Assembly (NCBI GenBank): GCA_026122225.1
Contig: JANEZZ010001412.1
Coordinates: 496,001 to 560,000, forward strand
Length of the DNA stretch: 64,000 nucleotides
DNA from: Heloderma charlesbogerti
Lineage: Eukaryota; Chordata; Lepidosauria; Squamata; Helodermatidae
Direction: 5' to 3'
The notes below the pieces were generated by a model that had not been told where the DNA came from, did not search any database, and worked only from the letters and a program-made list of their open reading frames with translations. Positions 46,473-58,574 of this stretch are shown here, in pieces (the stretch's first letter is position 1; each line of letters starts with the position of its first letter). The translations under genes were made by a program, and so were the position numbers.

Positions 46473-47563
46473 AAACGTACACAGGATTGAGCCTTAAGTC
46501 CAGGTTCTAGAATTGCCTAGCTGCACCACTGCATGGGGGGGGGGTAGGGGTCTGCTGTTCAAATAAAAATAAGTTCCAAATCTCCCACATGTGCAGCTCT
46601 TTGGAACCCACCTAAGGACTCTTAAAATACAGGAACATATATACATACATACATACATATATATATTTTCAGTGATAAGGACTTAAGGTTTGAATATGTT
46701 TATTTAGACTTGGAAACACACAGGTACAATCACAGAGAAAGTGAAGTGGTAAACTCAAGCACCAAAAGTCTGCAGTGAAGTTACTAGGTTGATGCTTGTG
46801 TTAATGAAGCAGTATTTTTATTTCCATTAAGAGCTGAAAGTCACCAACCTCGAGGAACAAAAAGAAAAGAAAAAGCTAGCTACTTGGTGGTTACAGATAT
46901 GAGTTGCAAAGCAATTGCAATTGGCTTCAGGCTTCCTTCTTTCCAGGTACACAGACTAGAATAGATTAAAAAGTAATGCTATGGAAGGTTAGCATAAACT
47001 ATAAGTACATTAAATGGTTGGCAGGTGATGTTTCTAGATAGGCATTTTAAAAGATGTATTTTCCCTAAGGCTAGAATTACTTTTTTCTAATTCCTATTTC
47101 TGAAAACTTTAGGTAGAAAATTCCCTGATGAAAGTATGGCTTTGAGGGGTTTTTCCTCATTTTCCTCTGCCACCCCCTCCCAAAATGCATGCACTGACAC
47201 ACCCACAGAACTGTGTACCAAATTCATAAGCATAAGTGAGGTGCTTGTACATCTTTCAATCTTTATTTATAGTTTCTAAACAAATTACCAGAACAAATTA
47301 TCACTGTAGCATTCTAAAAGTGGAATCTCCTATGCATAGGTCATACTCTTGTAAAGCTAAATTGGCTTAATGAGATTAATTCCTCTAAACAATGCCAGTT
47401 TCAAAACATATACGTTATTGTTGCTCATTGGGAAAAAACTGGGTAGTAGTATCCAATAGTGGCACAGCACTACTGCTAATAACTTTCTGCTAGTGTAAAC
47501 TAGTGTGCACAAGTGGGCTCTCAAAAATCTCAAGCCTATTTGTGGGCAGAGAAATTGTGAAGT
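46473..47563. other. Intronic or intergenic sequence, no gene recognised
   Basis: A (CATA)n and (TA)n tract lies at 46640-46668. Otherwise unique-looking. Confidence 0.45.
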
Positions 47564-47892
47564 CTCCCAGGCCACCTGCATTTTCTGAACTGGAAAAGTC
47601 CCATTGGAGAAATTGCCTCATGATGTCTTCCTCATGGCTTTAACTGAAGTGTGGGATGCCAAGGAGGCTACAGGCTGCTACAGAGAGTATTGTACAATGA
47701 CAGACAGGACACTCATGCACAATCCACAGCCACCTCATAAATAAGGTAAGCACAAGAACCCCAAACCCAACCCATGAGAGCTTCTCATAAATTTCTCCTT
47801 CTTTGAATTTCTTTTCGAACACAATTTCTTTTCTATCAAATCGAATGGGAATGGTAAAAAAAAATGTGGGAGAAATTTTTGGCACAGCACTA
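47564..47892. repeat. Unclassified repeat, family D (copy 2)
   Basis: Aligns over about 320 bp with 29571-29892; both end in a 'gtgggagaaattttggcaca' type block. Confidence 0.65.
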
Positions 47893-47979
47893 ATGTAAAC
47901 CAATGCTAGCACCATGTGTACAAAGGAACAAAGTGGTGATTTGTCATGAAGACCACTTTCCTTTGCACTAGAAAGCAAT

Positions 47980-48023
47980 AATGATGTTGCACTATTGTTG
48001 GTTTACACTAGTGCAACATCATT
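47980..48023. repeat. Perfect 15-bp inverted repeat
   Basis: AATGATGTTGCACTA (47980-47994) and TAGTGCAACATCATT (48009-48023) with a 14-nt loop. Confidence 0.85.
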
Positions 48024-48113
48024 AGAGCTAGCATTGTGTCACTGTTGGATGCTACTCAGTGTAGTCCAGCTATAAGGGGCAAATGTTTTGGCTGCTGCCT
48101 GATGCAACTTTAT

Positions 48114-48484
48114 GACCTGGTTCACACACAGCAAACAATGATAATGTTGATAATGAAGTGAGAGTGAGCATGTGTCCTGGCTCTTGAATGATTGCTTCCA
48201 CTGCCCCAGGGTTGTTTATTGTGACGTCCAAACCTGGAATTGGAGGTTGTTGGCGAAGAACGATCCAGACTTGTAACCCAAGAACAAATAATGGTCTACA
48301 TATCTGGGTTTTTCTTCCCTTAAAAACCTCCAGTTTGAGGTTTGGAGATCACAATAAACAACTCAGGGACAGAACATCCCTGGGTTGTTTAACTCAGTGG
48401 GAACCAGCCTGCTCCCTTGTACCTGCTCATCCATGGCTACCCAGGGTTTGTTTAAGCAAACCCAAGTGACATATGAACCAGGTC
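48114..48484. mobile_element. MITE-like element with perfect 11-bp terminal inverted repeats, family G
   Basis: GACCTGGTTCA (48114-48124) and TGAACCAGGTC (48474-48484) are perfect inverted ends of a 371-bp unit. A second, subterminal inverted pair (48203-48243 and 48330-48370, about 41 bp each) matches at most positions ('gttgtttattgtgacgtcca' against 'tggagatcacaataaacaac'). No coding capacity. Confidence 0.7.
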
Positions 48485-48955
48485 TATGAGAGGTTCCAGA
48501 ATTGATGGGAATTGAGGTTATTATTGATCATATGAAGACAGAGACCATTTCCCCCCATTTCTCTCTTTGGAACATGTAAAGTCCCTAAATTATATTGGAC
48601 TTCAAGGGACGAAAGCTGTTGGATTTGCAAAGCTTCACTGCTTGTTGTTACACAAAGAGCTTGAACCACATCCGACTATGGTGGCCCAGCCAATTATAAT
48701 GCTAATGCCTACCCAGTGACCAGAGCAAATTAAATGATGCTAAACTCACATTGTGCCATCTTGTTGCACAATCATTCCTTTGCCAAAACAAGTTTGTTTT
48801 GAAATCAGCACACTATGATACTAGCATGAGGAAATTATGGCCAGGAAAGCTGCTGGAAGGAGCCCAGTTATAAGTTTTAATGAACGTTGGGAGTGGTGGT
48901 TCTCTCTCTCTCTCTCTGCTAATGTATTTATATGTATTTAGGGCTATGGATCTAG
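48485..48955. other. Intronic or intergenic sequence, no gene recognised
   Basis: Short frames without domains; a (CT)n run at 48900-48918. Confidence 0.4.
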
Positions 48956-48956
48956 C

Positions 48957-49090
48957 TCAGCCTTCCCTAACTTGCATCCCTCCAGATGTTGTCCTCTATA
49001 ACTCCCATCAGCCCCAGTCAGCATGCTCAATGGTTAGTAATGCTGGGAGTGTGCTCCAAAATATCTGGAGGGCACCAGGTAGGGGAAAGT
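48957..49090. repeat. Fold-back repeat, family A
   Basis: 'cagccttccctaacttgcat' and 'cctccagatgttgtcctcta' on the left, 'ccaaaatatctggagggcac' on the right. Confidence 0.75.
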
Positions 49091-49219
49091 TGGTGTATAC
49101 TAGTCCAGTTGGGAATGCACTGCACTGCCTTTTCCTTCTAGGTTACAGGAAAAGCAAACATTAGGTAAGCAAGCAATGCCTTCCAGTCCTTCAGATGTAA
49201 AGGGTTCTAGATACATAGC

Positions 49220-49355
49220 AGAACAGCTTTGCCCAACCTGGCGTCCTTCAGATACTTTGGACTGCAACTCCCATTATTTCCACCCAGCATGGCCTTTAGC
49301 TGGAAACCATGGGAATTGCAATCCAACACATCTGGAGGGCATCAAGTTGAGGAAG
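49220..49355. repeat. Fold-back repeat, family A
   Basis: 'cagctttgcccaacctggcg' and 'actttggactgcaactccca' on the left; 'tccaacacatctggagggca' and 'gttgaggaaggctg' on the right. Confidence 0.75.
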
Positions 49356-51420
49356 GCTGTAGCAACTGGGAATCTTTCCAATATGAAGAGAAAGAAACTT
49401 TAGCAAACCCATGCAAGAAGCCCAGTTCTGCTGCTAGCAAATAACACCTATAGCTTTATCTAACTTTCTTCCTCATTCTTTATTAATGTTTTTTTTTCTG
49501 TCACATTTACAAAGGAATCAAATATATTTTCTGCACTATAACTTATAGCTATGTTTGCAGTCATGACTTCTCCCAGTATATAGTCCCATTCTGACAAATT
49601 GAGATATAGTTTACATAGTTCAGCAAGCTTGCTAATATTAATATTCTTCTCTTCAAGATGAAATTTTATTTGACTGGTCTTGGTGTTCCTGTACTCTCCT
49701 TTTCAACATGTCTCCTAACTTTGAGATTTCTTTGAGCCAAGAAGATTGGGGTAGTGTAATACTCTTGGCTTGACCCATCTTTAGTACATGACGATTGATG
49801 GATGCCTCTCTTCTTTCTCTAATCAGATCCATGGGCTATTGGCAAACCTTTACATTTGTGCTCCATGGAATTGCGGCAGAATAACATTTGGCTTCTAAAC
49901 TAGACTTGATGCCTCCTCAGAGGTTTTTCTGATTGGATTTTTCTCTGAACAGAGCTCTTGCCTATCAGTCAACTGTCAGCTTTAACTGACTAAGATTAAG
50001 TAGTTGCTGATACGTACCACATAGAGTGCAAGTGAATGGACAAGAGAATACACAGGACTTTATTTTTAAAGTCTGAAATCAATGTTTCTGACACTGTGTT
50101 GCATCCCAGAAATCTCTCTACTGCAGGAAACAAGAAGGGTTAATAGAAGAGAAGCACTGAGACCAAAAATCCTTCTCAGGAGTTTTCTGTGGAGTTACTT
50201 CACGTAGCCTATGCGTAAATGAATAATTAATTCTAAAAATAATTTGCGTTTTTTTTTAAAGTATAGCATACCAGCCACACAACATAAAACCATATCTATG
50301 CCATGTACCTGAATGAAAATAAAAAGTATTGCATTGAAGAACGTTTTTAATTCATCTTTAACAGTATGCTAAAGCACAGACTATGTCTTTCTTGCTTGAA
50401 GTCTAGCAGACAGACACATCCAAAGCTGAAGTTATATTTAGCCCTCAAGTCAACGGGTGCAATCTAGAGGAAGTCCAGCACTTGTGTGTAGTTGTGCATT
50501 TCAGTCCCATTGCACACTTCAGTTGGCCTTAAGACTGCTGACATCCTGAACTGTACCCTGTTTAAGACTAAATAGTCTTAAATTCCCAGACTTCAATTCA
50601 CCTAGGTTGTGCTTGGCTGTAAGAGGCCAAATGTTCAGTTTCTCACACCTAATGGTGCTGAATGCAGGGCCTGGTTTTCAACATTATACAAAGTAGCACT
50701 TAGGGATATCAAAGGTTCTGCTATCAGTCTAATGACATAGAGTAACATTCCTCCACCCAGAAATTATGTCAAACCTACTTTAAGATAAACTGTAGTACTT
50801 TCGGCCCTTGTGTCTACTACTAATTCCTGAAAAGAAGCAGTTGTGTTCTCTTTCTGTGCTCTTATGTAATGACCAAATGTCTCTTAAAAACAAGATGGAG
50901 GAGAGTCAGACACCACACATTTTGGAGACAAGATTTAGATGATAATTAAGGACTTAAATATAGCAATAAAATCATATGTTTTACTTTCAAGAGTTTTCCC
51001 TCACTTCATTACATCGTCAGTTCAACTACTTTATATGCTGAATTTCAGCTCAATTTGAATATCCTAGAATTTTAAAACACTTAGAAACTGAGTTTATAAA
51101 ATTACAAGAAAGACCTCTAGCTGTATGAAATCCATGGGGTGCCATCTAATTATTTGGCTATGACAAATAATTCTGCTGACACTGATACATATTGACATTG
51201 AAGTGGGAGAATCTGGAGTGAAACTGTGAGTTGGACAAAGCAGCATTTATACTTTTGTAACTCTCAGTATCTGGATAGTTCCTTATCTGGTTACCAAAAA
51301 CATATTGGTGGTGACTGATCAGTTATATCCTAGGACAACCACGAATTAATATAGTCTAATGAGGTTTCATCATAGTTGTATATATCCTGCAACCAGGGAA
51401 GAGAAGCACTTTTTTAGACA
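49356..51420. other. Intronic or intergenic sequence, no gene recognised
   Basis: Two kilobases almost without recognisable repeats and without notable frames; candidate for conserved non-coding content. Confidence 0.4.
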
Positions 51421-51423
51421 CAT

Positions 51424-51550
51424 GCAGCACAATCCTATGCATGTTTACTCATAAGTGATTCCCATTTTGTACAGTGGCAGTTACTTCCTAATAACTGTGT
51501 TTTTAGTATTGCATCCTTAGATTGCAATCCTACTCAATTAAGATAATATT
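51424..51550. repeat. Family B repeat
   Basis: 'cacaatcctatgcatgttta' with 'ctcataagtgattcccattt', later 'gattgcaatcctac'. Confidence 0.6.
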
Positions 51551-51589
51551 AGTAGGACTGCACATACCAATGGATACTGCATGCTTCCC

Positions 51590-52570
51590 CAGGTTTAAAA
51601 TGCTGATCTAGGTTGGACCTGAGGCTGGCAGATTGTACCATTCCCTCTATTTAGAAGGCTTGTTGTACACTGGAGCACACCATTTGGTACACACATTATC
51701 TGTTGAGGTTTGCTATTCCCTCCCTCACGAAGTGGTGTACAAGCAAGAACATGAATACCAGGCATTACAGCAGCCACAGTAGCAAGTATACAGTAAGCTT
51801 TGCAAAGCAGCTTTGAACACACAAATTCAGTTGAAGGCAGCTTTAAATAGAAAGGTCTTTGCTGTTCACCTAAACACATGTCAGTAGAAGGGGAGTTCCA
51901 CTGTGCTGGGGCCATGGCTGAAAAGGCCCTATATGTTGTACACAGCAACCTAACTGGTCTTGATGGCAGGCACGAGAACGAAACCAGACATAGAGCTTAC
52001 TGCATGGGCACGATTATATGAATGAATGTAGTCCTTCAAATAGGTCCTTCAAATTGATTGGTCCCAAGCTGTTTAGGTCCTTAAAGTTCATGACCCACAC
52101 TTGAATTGGGACTAGAGATTTACTGGCAGCCAATGCAGTTGGTGCAAAGTCAGACTTATGTTTTCCATCTGCCTGTCCTCTACCAGAATGCAGGTGGCTG
52201 CATATATACCAATTGAAGATCCTGAATGGTCTTCTGGACAGCTCCACATAAAGCACATTGCAGTGGTCCAGTTCAGAGGTAATAGGGACATGTGCTACCA
52301 AGTCCTACCATCCCAGTTAGGGCTGCATTTTGTGTATAAGTTGCAGTTTGTGAAATCACTCCTTGCCAAAGTGACTACCTGTGACTCGCCAGAAAATGCA
52401 AAGTCTAGGAGCACCACTAAGCTATCCGTCTACTCCTTCAAGGAGAATGCAACCCCATCTAGGACTGGTTTCACACCACTATGCAGATCAGCCAGCTTCC
52501 CAACCCACAGAACCTGTGTCTTTCCCAGGTTAGGTTTCAGCTTTATATGCTACTATAAGCTTATATAATA
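51590..52570 (-). mobile_element. L2-like LINE fragment, old
   Basis: On the minus strand a 95-codon frame reads SELDHCNVLYVELSRRPFRI and later FKDLNSLGPINLKDL, a degraded version of the ORF2 C-terminus seen intact-looking at 24562-25131. Further down, 'ggccttttcagccatggccc' and 'cagtggaactccccttctac' give the RAFSAMAPAQWNS block. Many indels. Confidence 0.75.
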
Positions 52571-53779
52571 AATTATTAGTTACAAACTCAGAATTCTGTG
52601 TAGTTTAGCGTAGATATTAATAGAAAGTGTATGTAGTGATAGCCATCTGCAAAGCAAATATGCATTAGTATTAGAGAAACACAGATATGACTGCACTGAG
52701 ATACTCTGCAAGTAACAGAGATTCCCACTGGCCCTTCTCTCCCCTCCCCCATATCTCCTTATTTTCCCATCCTGTCTCTTCTTAGAACAAAATACTTGTA
52801 TAAGCTAGCAAGGAAGGGCTCTGCTGTTGTCTATTGCAACTTTGCCAATTAATCGATAAAAGTTACAAAAACATTCACTAGTTTCCTTGCGCATGCATAG
52901 ATATGCTAATCATCTGATGCTTAAACCAACAGAATCAAATCCTATAACCTGGTAACTACAGAAAATTCTTATTATCTACAGGTACCTGTTTACAGCCACC
53001 TACAGCTATAGCAAGTTCTTGATTTGCACAAAGTTATTTATACCTAGGACAATAAATAGCTGAACGATCAACACAATGCTGGCTCTTCCTCCACTTCTCT
53101 TACTTTCCCACCTTTAAAGCTGATGCACAGGAATGAACAGCTACATGGAGCTTGCTTTAACTTGCTTGCTATAGTGCCTGCCTTCCTGTGGAGAACCACT
53201 TATCTACAGTGACTAGCTATGCAGATATACCCTCTTTCACCTTGCTTCTTCAAACCCACATTTTGGACATATGCTTAAGGCCTTTAGGATGCAAAGGCCT
53301 TTACAAACTTTATCTTATTCAACCTCACAAAATCTTGAGATTGAGGTATTTTAAAAGGGTTGCAAGTGTTCATTATACAAGAGGGAACTTTGTCTTTCAT
53401 TGACTTTATATAAAAAGGATAGCTGTAAGTTTGATCTGCCATGCCTCCTTCTATAGACCACGACGCAAGTCGTGAGAAATGGGATATTTCTGCCTGATTG
53501 CCTAGAAATTCTTCAATGTGACATTTCAGTTAAGGAGACAGATTAGTGCTTCTACCTACTATGGACACAGAAATGTCACAATGGTTGTTACCTGTTATAT
53601 GTGACTATTCTATCCTATATTTAAATATTTGATCTCCTTGAAGATACATTGGTCAGTGCCCTCCGCTGGAGTTAGGAAAGATAACCTTGGAGTAGTTTGG
53701 ACTTAAAGCAGATCTCTCTTGGGAGATTTGGGACTTTTAAAATACAATGTACATCTAGTCTTGCAGAAGACACATCTTT
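52571..53779. other. Intronic or intergenic sequence, no gene recognised
   Basis: No repeat or domain recognised. Confidence 0.4.
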
Positions 53780-55325
53780 TGACAATATTTGGCATTCATT
53801 CATTCATTCATTCATTCATTCATCCATTCACAGTTCTTACACCCCATCTTTGCTCCAAAGCAGGAGCACAAATAATAGTTTACAACTGTTGATAACACAA
53901 ATATCAATAAAACAATAACAACACAGTATGGTTATAATAAAACAATTAAGACATGACCATAAAGTGATCTTGATAGACTGGAGTGCTGGGCAGAAAAAAA
54001 CAGAATGAAATTTAATAGGGATAAATGCCAAGTTCTGCACCTAGGAAAAAGAAACCAAATGCACAGTTACAAGATGGGCGATACGTGGCTCAACCACACT
54101 ACAAGAGAGAAGGATCTTGGAATTATTGTAGATCACAAGCTGAATATGAGCCAACAATGTGATGTGGCTGCAAAAAAGGCAAATGCTATTTTGGGCGGCA
54201 TTACTAGAAGCATAGCTTCCAAATCCCGGGAAGTACTAGTTCCCCTCTACTCAGCACTGGTTAGGCCTCATCTGGAGTACTGTGTCCACCACACTTTAAG
54301 AAGGATGCAGGCAAACTGGAGAGGGTTCAGAGGAGGGCAACAAAGATGATCAGGAGACTGGAAATAAAGCCCTATGAGTAGAGACTGAAAGAACTGGGCA
54401 TGTTTAGCCTTGAGAAGAGAAGACTGAGGGGAGATGTGATAGCACTCGTCAAGTACTTGAGGTTGTCACAGAGAGGAAGGCCAGCATCTCTTCTCGATCA
54501 TCCCAGAATGCAGGACACGGAATAATGGGCTCAAGTTACAGGAAGCCAGATTCCGGCTCAACATCAGGAAAAACTTCCTGACTGTTAGAGCAATACGACA
54601 ATGGAACCAATTCCCTAGGGAGGTGGTGGGCTCTCCCTCACTGGAGGCATTCAAGACGAGGCTGGACAGCCATCTGTCAGGGATGCTCTCTGACTTGGAT
54701 TCCTGCATTGAGCAGGGGGTTGGACTCGATGGCCTTGTAGGCCCCTTCCAACCCTAGTATTCTATGATGATAATCTATCAGATAATCACAGAAACGAACA
54801 GGTCAGAAACCGAACACTTGTGAAAACAAAAAGGTCTTTAACTTACATTTTAAAATATTCAGAATGGGGGCTAATTGCCAGTCTCCTGGGAGGGAGTTCC
54901 ATGCATGGGGGCTGTCACTGAGAATGCCCTGTTTTGCAACTGCACCATCATCACCTTATTTAATGGGGGGACACACACAAAGAACTGGGCACCTCCTACA
55001 GATCAAAGGGTGGTAACAGGGGAGGTGGTACCTGGATGCCAAGTCATTAAGGTTTTATATGCTAACAGCAAGACCCTAAATCATGCTTGGTAGATCACCG
55101 GCAGGCAGTGCACTATTTTCAGAAAAGGTGTAATATGATCTCTCCTAGCTTCTCTTACCAGCAGCTGGGCTGCAGCATTCTGCATTAGCGTCAGCTTCCA
55201 GATCATCTCCAAGGGAAGCACCATGCACAGCACATTTCAGTAATCTATCTGAGATGTTAACTGAGCATGGACAATCTCAGTCCAGAAGCAGCTGCAGCTG
55301 GGCAACAATGCTTGTTTTCAAGTAT
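53780..55325 (-). mobile_element. L2-like LINE 3' portion, old, split by a CR1 insertion
   Basis: The minus-strand ORF2 end and 3' UTR run from about 55325 down to 54780 and resume from 53967 to a (TGAA)n tail at 53793-53829. Removing 53968-54771 restores continuity of the 3' UTR. Heavily mutated. Confidence 0.65.
53968..54771 (+). mobile_element. CR1 LINE 3' portion
   Basis: A 114-codon frame (54005-54349) holds the CR1 reverse transcriptase C-terminus: KFNRDKCQVLHLGKRN, KDLGIIVDHKLNMSQQC, LVPLYSALVRPHLEYCVH. The 3' UTR follows with 'ggctggacagccatctgtca' and 'ttggactcgatggccttgta', ending at one ATTCTATG unit. 5'-truncated and inserted into the L2-like copy. Confidence 0.9.
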
Positions 55326-55354
55326 TTTGAATTTTCATACTAGAAGCATATTGG

Positions 55355-55485
55355 AATGGATCCAGATTTAGTCATACTTAGGGAACATCCATTGAAATCA
55401 ATGGGACCAGTTATGACCCACTTAAGCCTCATTGATTTCAATGGGTGTAAGTATGACTGAGTCTGAATCCAACTCATTATGTTGT
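55355..55485. repeat. Fold-back repeat, family B variant
   Basis: 'ggatccagatttagtcatac' and 'ttgaaatcaatgggaccagt' on the left, 'cattgatttcaatgggtgta' and 'agtatgactgagtctgaatc' on the right are inverted copies. Confidence 0.7.
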
Positions 55486-55689
55486 ATTAATTGTGCCAAA
55501 TATCTGATTGCATTAATAGATTTTATTTTTCAGCCACTTGAGCCAGAAAATCACTTCCATGGTTGTGGTAGTTTGGGGCAGAAAGATACTTTATTTCAGT
55601 AAAAACTGGTTGTCAGCCTCATGTTTCCTTTTTAAAGTAAAGGAGGACCAGGGGGATTTCTGAAAAACCACAGACAGGAGATGAGCCTA

Positions 55690-55745
55690 GGAATCTGCCT
55701 TATACTTAGACCATTAGTCCATCTAGCTCAGTAATGTCTATGCCA
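55690..55745 (-). mobile_element. SINE family M, 3' part
   Basis: 'ctgccttatacttagaccat' and 'agtccatctagctcagtaat' are the reverse complement of the 3' end of the tRNA-headed SINE whose 5' parts lie at 4785 and 29947. Confidence 0.6.
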
Positions 55746-55830
55746 GAGATGGGGAACCTTTTTTTCCACTGAGGGTCACTTTCCCTTGGGATCGTGTGTC
55801 AGAAGCTGTATGCCGTACATAGGTTGGGCC
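55746..55830. repeat. Dispersed repeat, family L (copy 2)
   Basis: 'gagatggggaaccttttttt' followed by 'ccactgagggtcac'. Compare 28612. Confidence 0.4.
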
Positions 55831-57206
55831 ATAGAGCTAAGTCATAACTATTATGGTGTTATAGTAAACACTGTAGATGTAAACGGTAAATTTACTACAT
55901 TAGTTCATTTATTACTTCATGACTGCTACCAAATCTTCAAGTGGCACAAAATATACCCAGCATTCCAGGCTAGGTACATGTATGGCACCAAACACAGTAT
56001 ACATTTGTGGAGTAAGCACTAAAGAAGAACCTGTGTTCCTGCCTGAACTGGTTTGTATAACACACAGAAGAAAAGTGGTAGTTAAAAATTAAGATTATTT
56101 CACTCCAATTTATTAGTTAAAGTGGTTATACTGAAATGTTCTCATGAAATGCCCCTTATTTCATACTTCTGGTCAGCACGCTGGAAAACAATGGATCTTT
56201 GAACTGCCATTGGATGGCATCTAATTTCTTTTCTTGTATGTAACACACCAAGAAAGAAACAATCACTACTGTAATCCATTTCAACTAACATGCACTCAGG
56301 CTTTTTGCTAAGGAAAGTGATAAATTGGTGGGAGCCTATTTAATCTAGAAGCTGCAGGAAAGGTGACAAGTGGATGAAAAGCAGCCAGGTCAGACAAAAA
56401 CACATGTCTTAGATGCCAGTAATACAAATAGACTGCTGTATTTCTGGAAGGAAAACACAGGACAGAAGTTAATGCTGACAGTGAAAGGCAACAGGCAGAG
56501 ATCGGAAAGAGACAATAAAAAAAAAACTTAAAAGGCACCAGCTACATCAGATATATAAGGAATTAAATTTAGAGATATGGTGTTTTATTAATGTCAAATG
56601 CAAAATACAGAATCAACATTCTGTAGCTTTACTATTTTAATGATCCCTTGACAGAGTCTTTGTCAAGCCATCTCAGAGGATGGGATGTACACATGAACAG
56701 CTGGCACCCAACTTCGTGGTTATGGCTATACTGAAATAGCGGCTGGCATCCTGCATGCACACCTACTCATACCAGATTCTTTCTAGAACTGCTTGGCTGA
56801 CTTGTGTGAACCAAAGTGTGGATTAATGATGGTGCAGAGAGAGAAAACCTCTCTGCATTGCATGTTGTGTCTTGTGTCATGCATACTGTTGACTGCATGG
56901 AAGTAGATATCACAGTGAACAATTTCAGTTATCTCCACACTACTACTTGTTCATGTACATCAAGGTGTTAATCAGTAAAATGAACCTGACACCTATGCAC
57001 AGGTGAATGAGCTGGAGCAACCACCTAGTGTAATGGAGAGCAAGTCAAAATTACTTACAATCTCTACCTTGCAGCCAAACAGTAAAAGGGATGTAACTGT
57101 GTTGCTTGGGGAACCAATGCTTTTAAGACAACACAAAAATTGCAGTTAGTTGTGCTATTCCAGGACAAAAATATCACAAATGCACAGAAGCAGGCTACCT
57201 TTATTA
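55831..57206. other. Intronic or intergenic sequence, no gene recognised
   Basis: Unique-looking; no domain in short frames. Confidence 0.4.
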
Positions 57207-57531
57207 AAGGTAAAGGTGTCCCCAACCAGTCATGTCCGACTCTAGGGTGCGGTGCTCATCCCCGTTTCTAAGCCGAAGAGCCAGCACTGTCCGAAGACGC
57301 TTCCGTGGTCATGTGGCCAGCATGACTGAACACCGAGGTGCACGGAACGCTGTTACCTTTCCCGCTGAGGCGGTACCTATTTATCTACTTGCAATTTCTT
57401 GCTTTCGAACTGCTAGGTTGGCAGAAGCTGGGACTGAAGACGGGAGCTCACTCCGTCACGCAGCACTCGGGTCTCGAACTGCTGACCTGCTGACCTTCCA
57501 GTCTGCAGTTCAGCGTCTTAACCACTAACTA
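57207..57531 (-). mobile_element. Sauria/Squam-type SINE
   Basis: Read on the minus strand, it has a tRNA-like head with 'ttagtggttaagacgctgaa' (A-box) and 'agttcgagacc' (B-box), a body with 'cccagcttctgccaacctag', 'taggtaccgcctcagcggga' and 'gtcatgctggccacatgacc', and a 3' end 'agagtcggacatgactgg' closing in ACCTTTACCTTT. This layout is diagnostic of squamate SINEs that borrow the Bov-B 3' end. Nearly full-length. The plus-strand frame at 57232 is a translation of this SINE, not a gene. Confidence 0.9.
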
Positions 57532-57534
57532 AAA

Positions 57535-58189
57535 GTATCATCGTACTGAGCAAGCTTTCAGGTTTGTCAGAACTCTTCTTTTTACACCCCAAGTTAAGCA
57601 AAGTTACATGGGTGTGGGAAAATAAATAAGCTAAGAATGGCAGGGGAGGAGTTGTTGCATGCACTCCAACCAGTAGGAACTGCTACCCAACTTGGCTTCT
57701 GTTGTTTTTTATCCTAGTGTAGCAAGTAGAATTAATCTCCAGCATTATAATATAAAAACTACCATATTTCTTTTTTAGTTCTGCTTTCTACCTCACAAAA
57801 GGCTCATGTGTTCTGCTTCACGCTGGAGACAGATCTAAATACTTTCGCGCGCACGTGTGTGCACGCATAAAACTTTTTTCCCCTGAGGACCATTTTTGTT
57901 TTTTTTCCGAAAGATTGAAAAAAATTTAACAGCTTTGGCTTATGAAATATTTTCTTTTAGACTTCAAGACACCCAGTTTTTACTCCCCACAAAATGATTT
58001 CTAAAAAGTATGTAATGAGAACACTTTTATAGAAAGGCTAGAAATGTAAAATGTCTGGAAATAATGAAGCCATGGGGGGGAAATGGTTTTTCCCCCAGGA
58101 AAAAATGGAAATTTTGGGGGAAATAGAAAACTAAGCAATACTTACTTTTTTAGCACTCTTTACAGATCTAAAGTCACTTTTTTTGCTTT
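57535..58189. other. Intronic or intergenic sequence, no gene recognised
   Basis: It includes the 22-bp alternating pyrimidine-purine tract at 57846-57867. Confidence 0.4.
57846..57867. repeat. Alternating pyrimidine-purine tract
   Basis: 22 bp of strict C/T-G/A alternation (CGCGCGCA, CGTGTGTG, CACGCA), a sequence type able to form Z-DNA. Confidence 0.7.
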
Positions 58190-58335
58190 AAAGCAGCCTT
58201 CTCCAACCTGGTGCCCGCCAAATATTTTGGGCTTCAGCTCTCATCAATCTCAGGCAGCATGGCCAATGGTCAGGAAGGCTTGGCATTGTAGTCCAAGACA
58301 CCTCGAGGGCACAAGGTTGGGGAGGGCTGTTTTAG
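58190..58335. repeat. Fold-back repeat, family A (nearly complete)
   Basis: 'cagccttctccaacctggtg' on the left pairs with 'caaggttggggagggctg' on the right; the core is 'gcagcatggccaatggtcag'. Confidence 0.8.
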
Positions 58336-58574
58336 GAACATAAAGCAGCCTTCTGTTCCTGATGTTATTTATGTATAACTTGTTTTGCTCATAAAATTAT
58401 CATTATATTTTAAAACTTTTAAAAGTAAACTCAGTAAATTTGTAATTACTGTCTGAATAAACTATACTTTTACATTTAATGTACCAAACATTTACTGTCA
58501 AGAATGCATAATGGTGATTCCACTCACATGGTGGGAAACTAAGCACAAATGTTTATCAGTAAAATATAATTTAG

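Noticed and set aside
54005..54349. 114-codon frame with reverse-transcriptase-like end
   Set aside because: Kept only as part of a truncated CR1, not as a gene.
57232..57528. 98-codon open frame
   Set aside because: Lies wholly within a SINE on the opposite strand.
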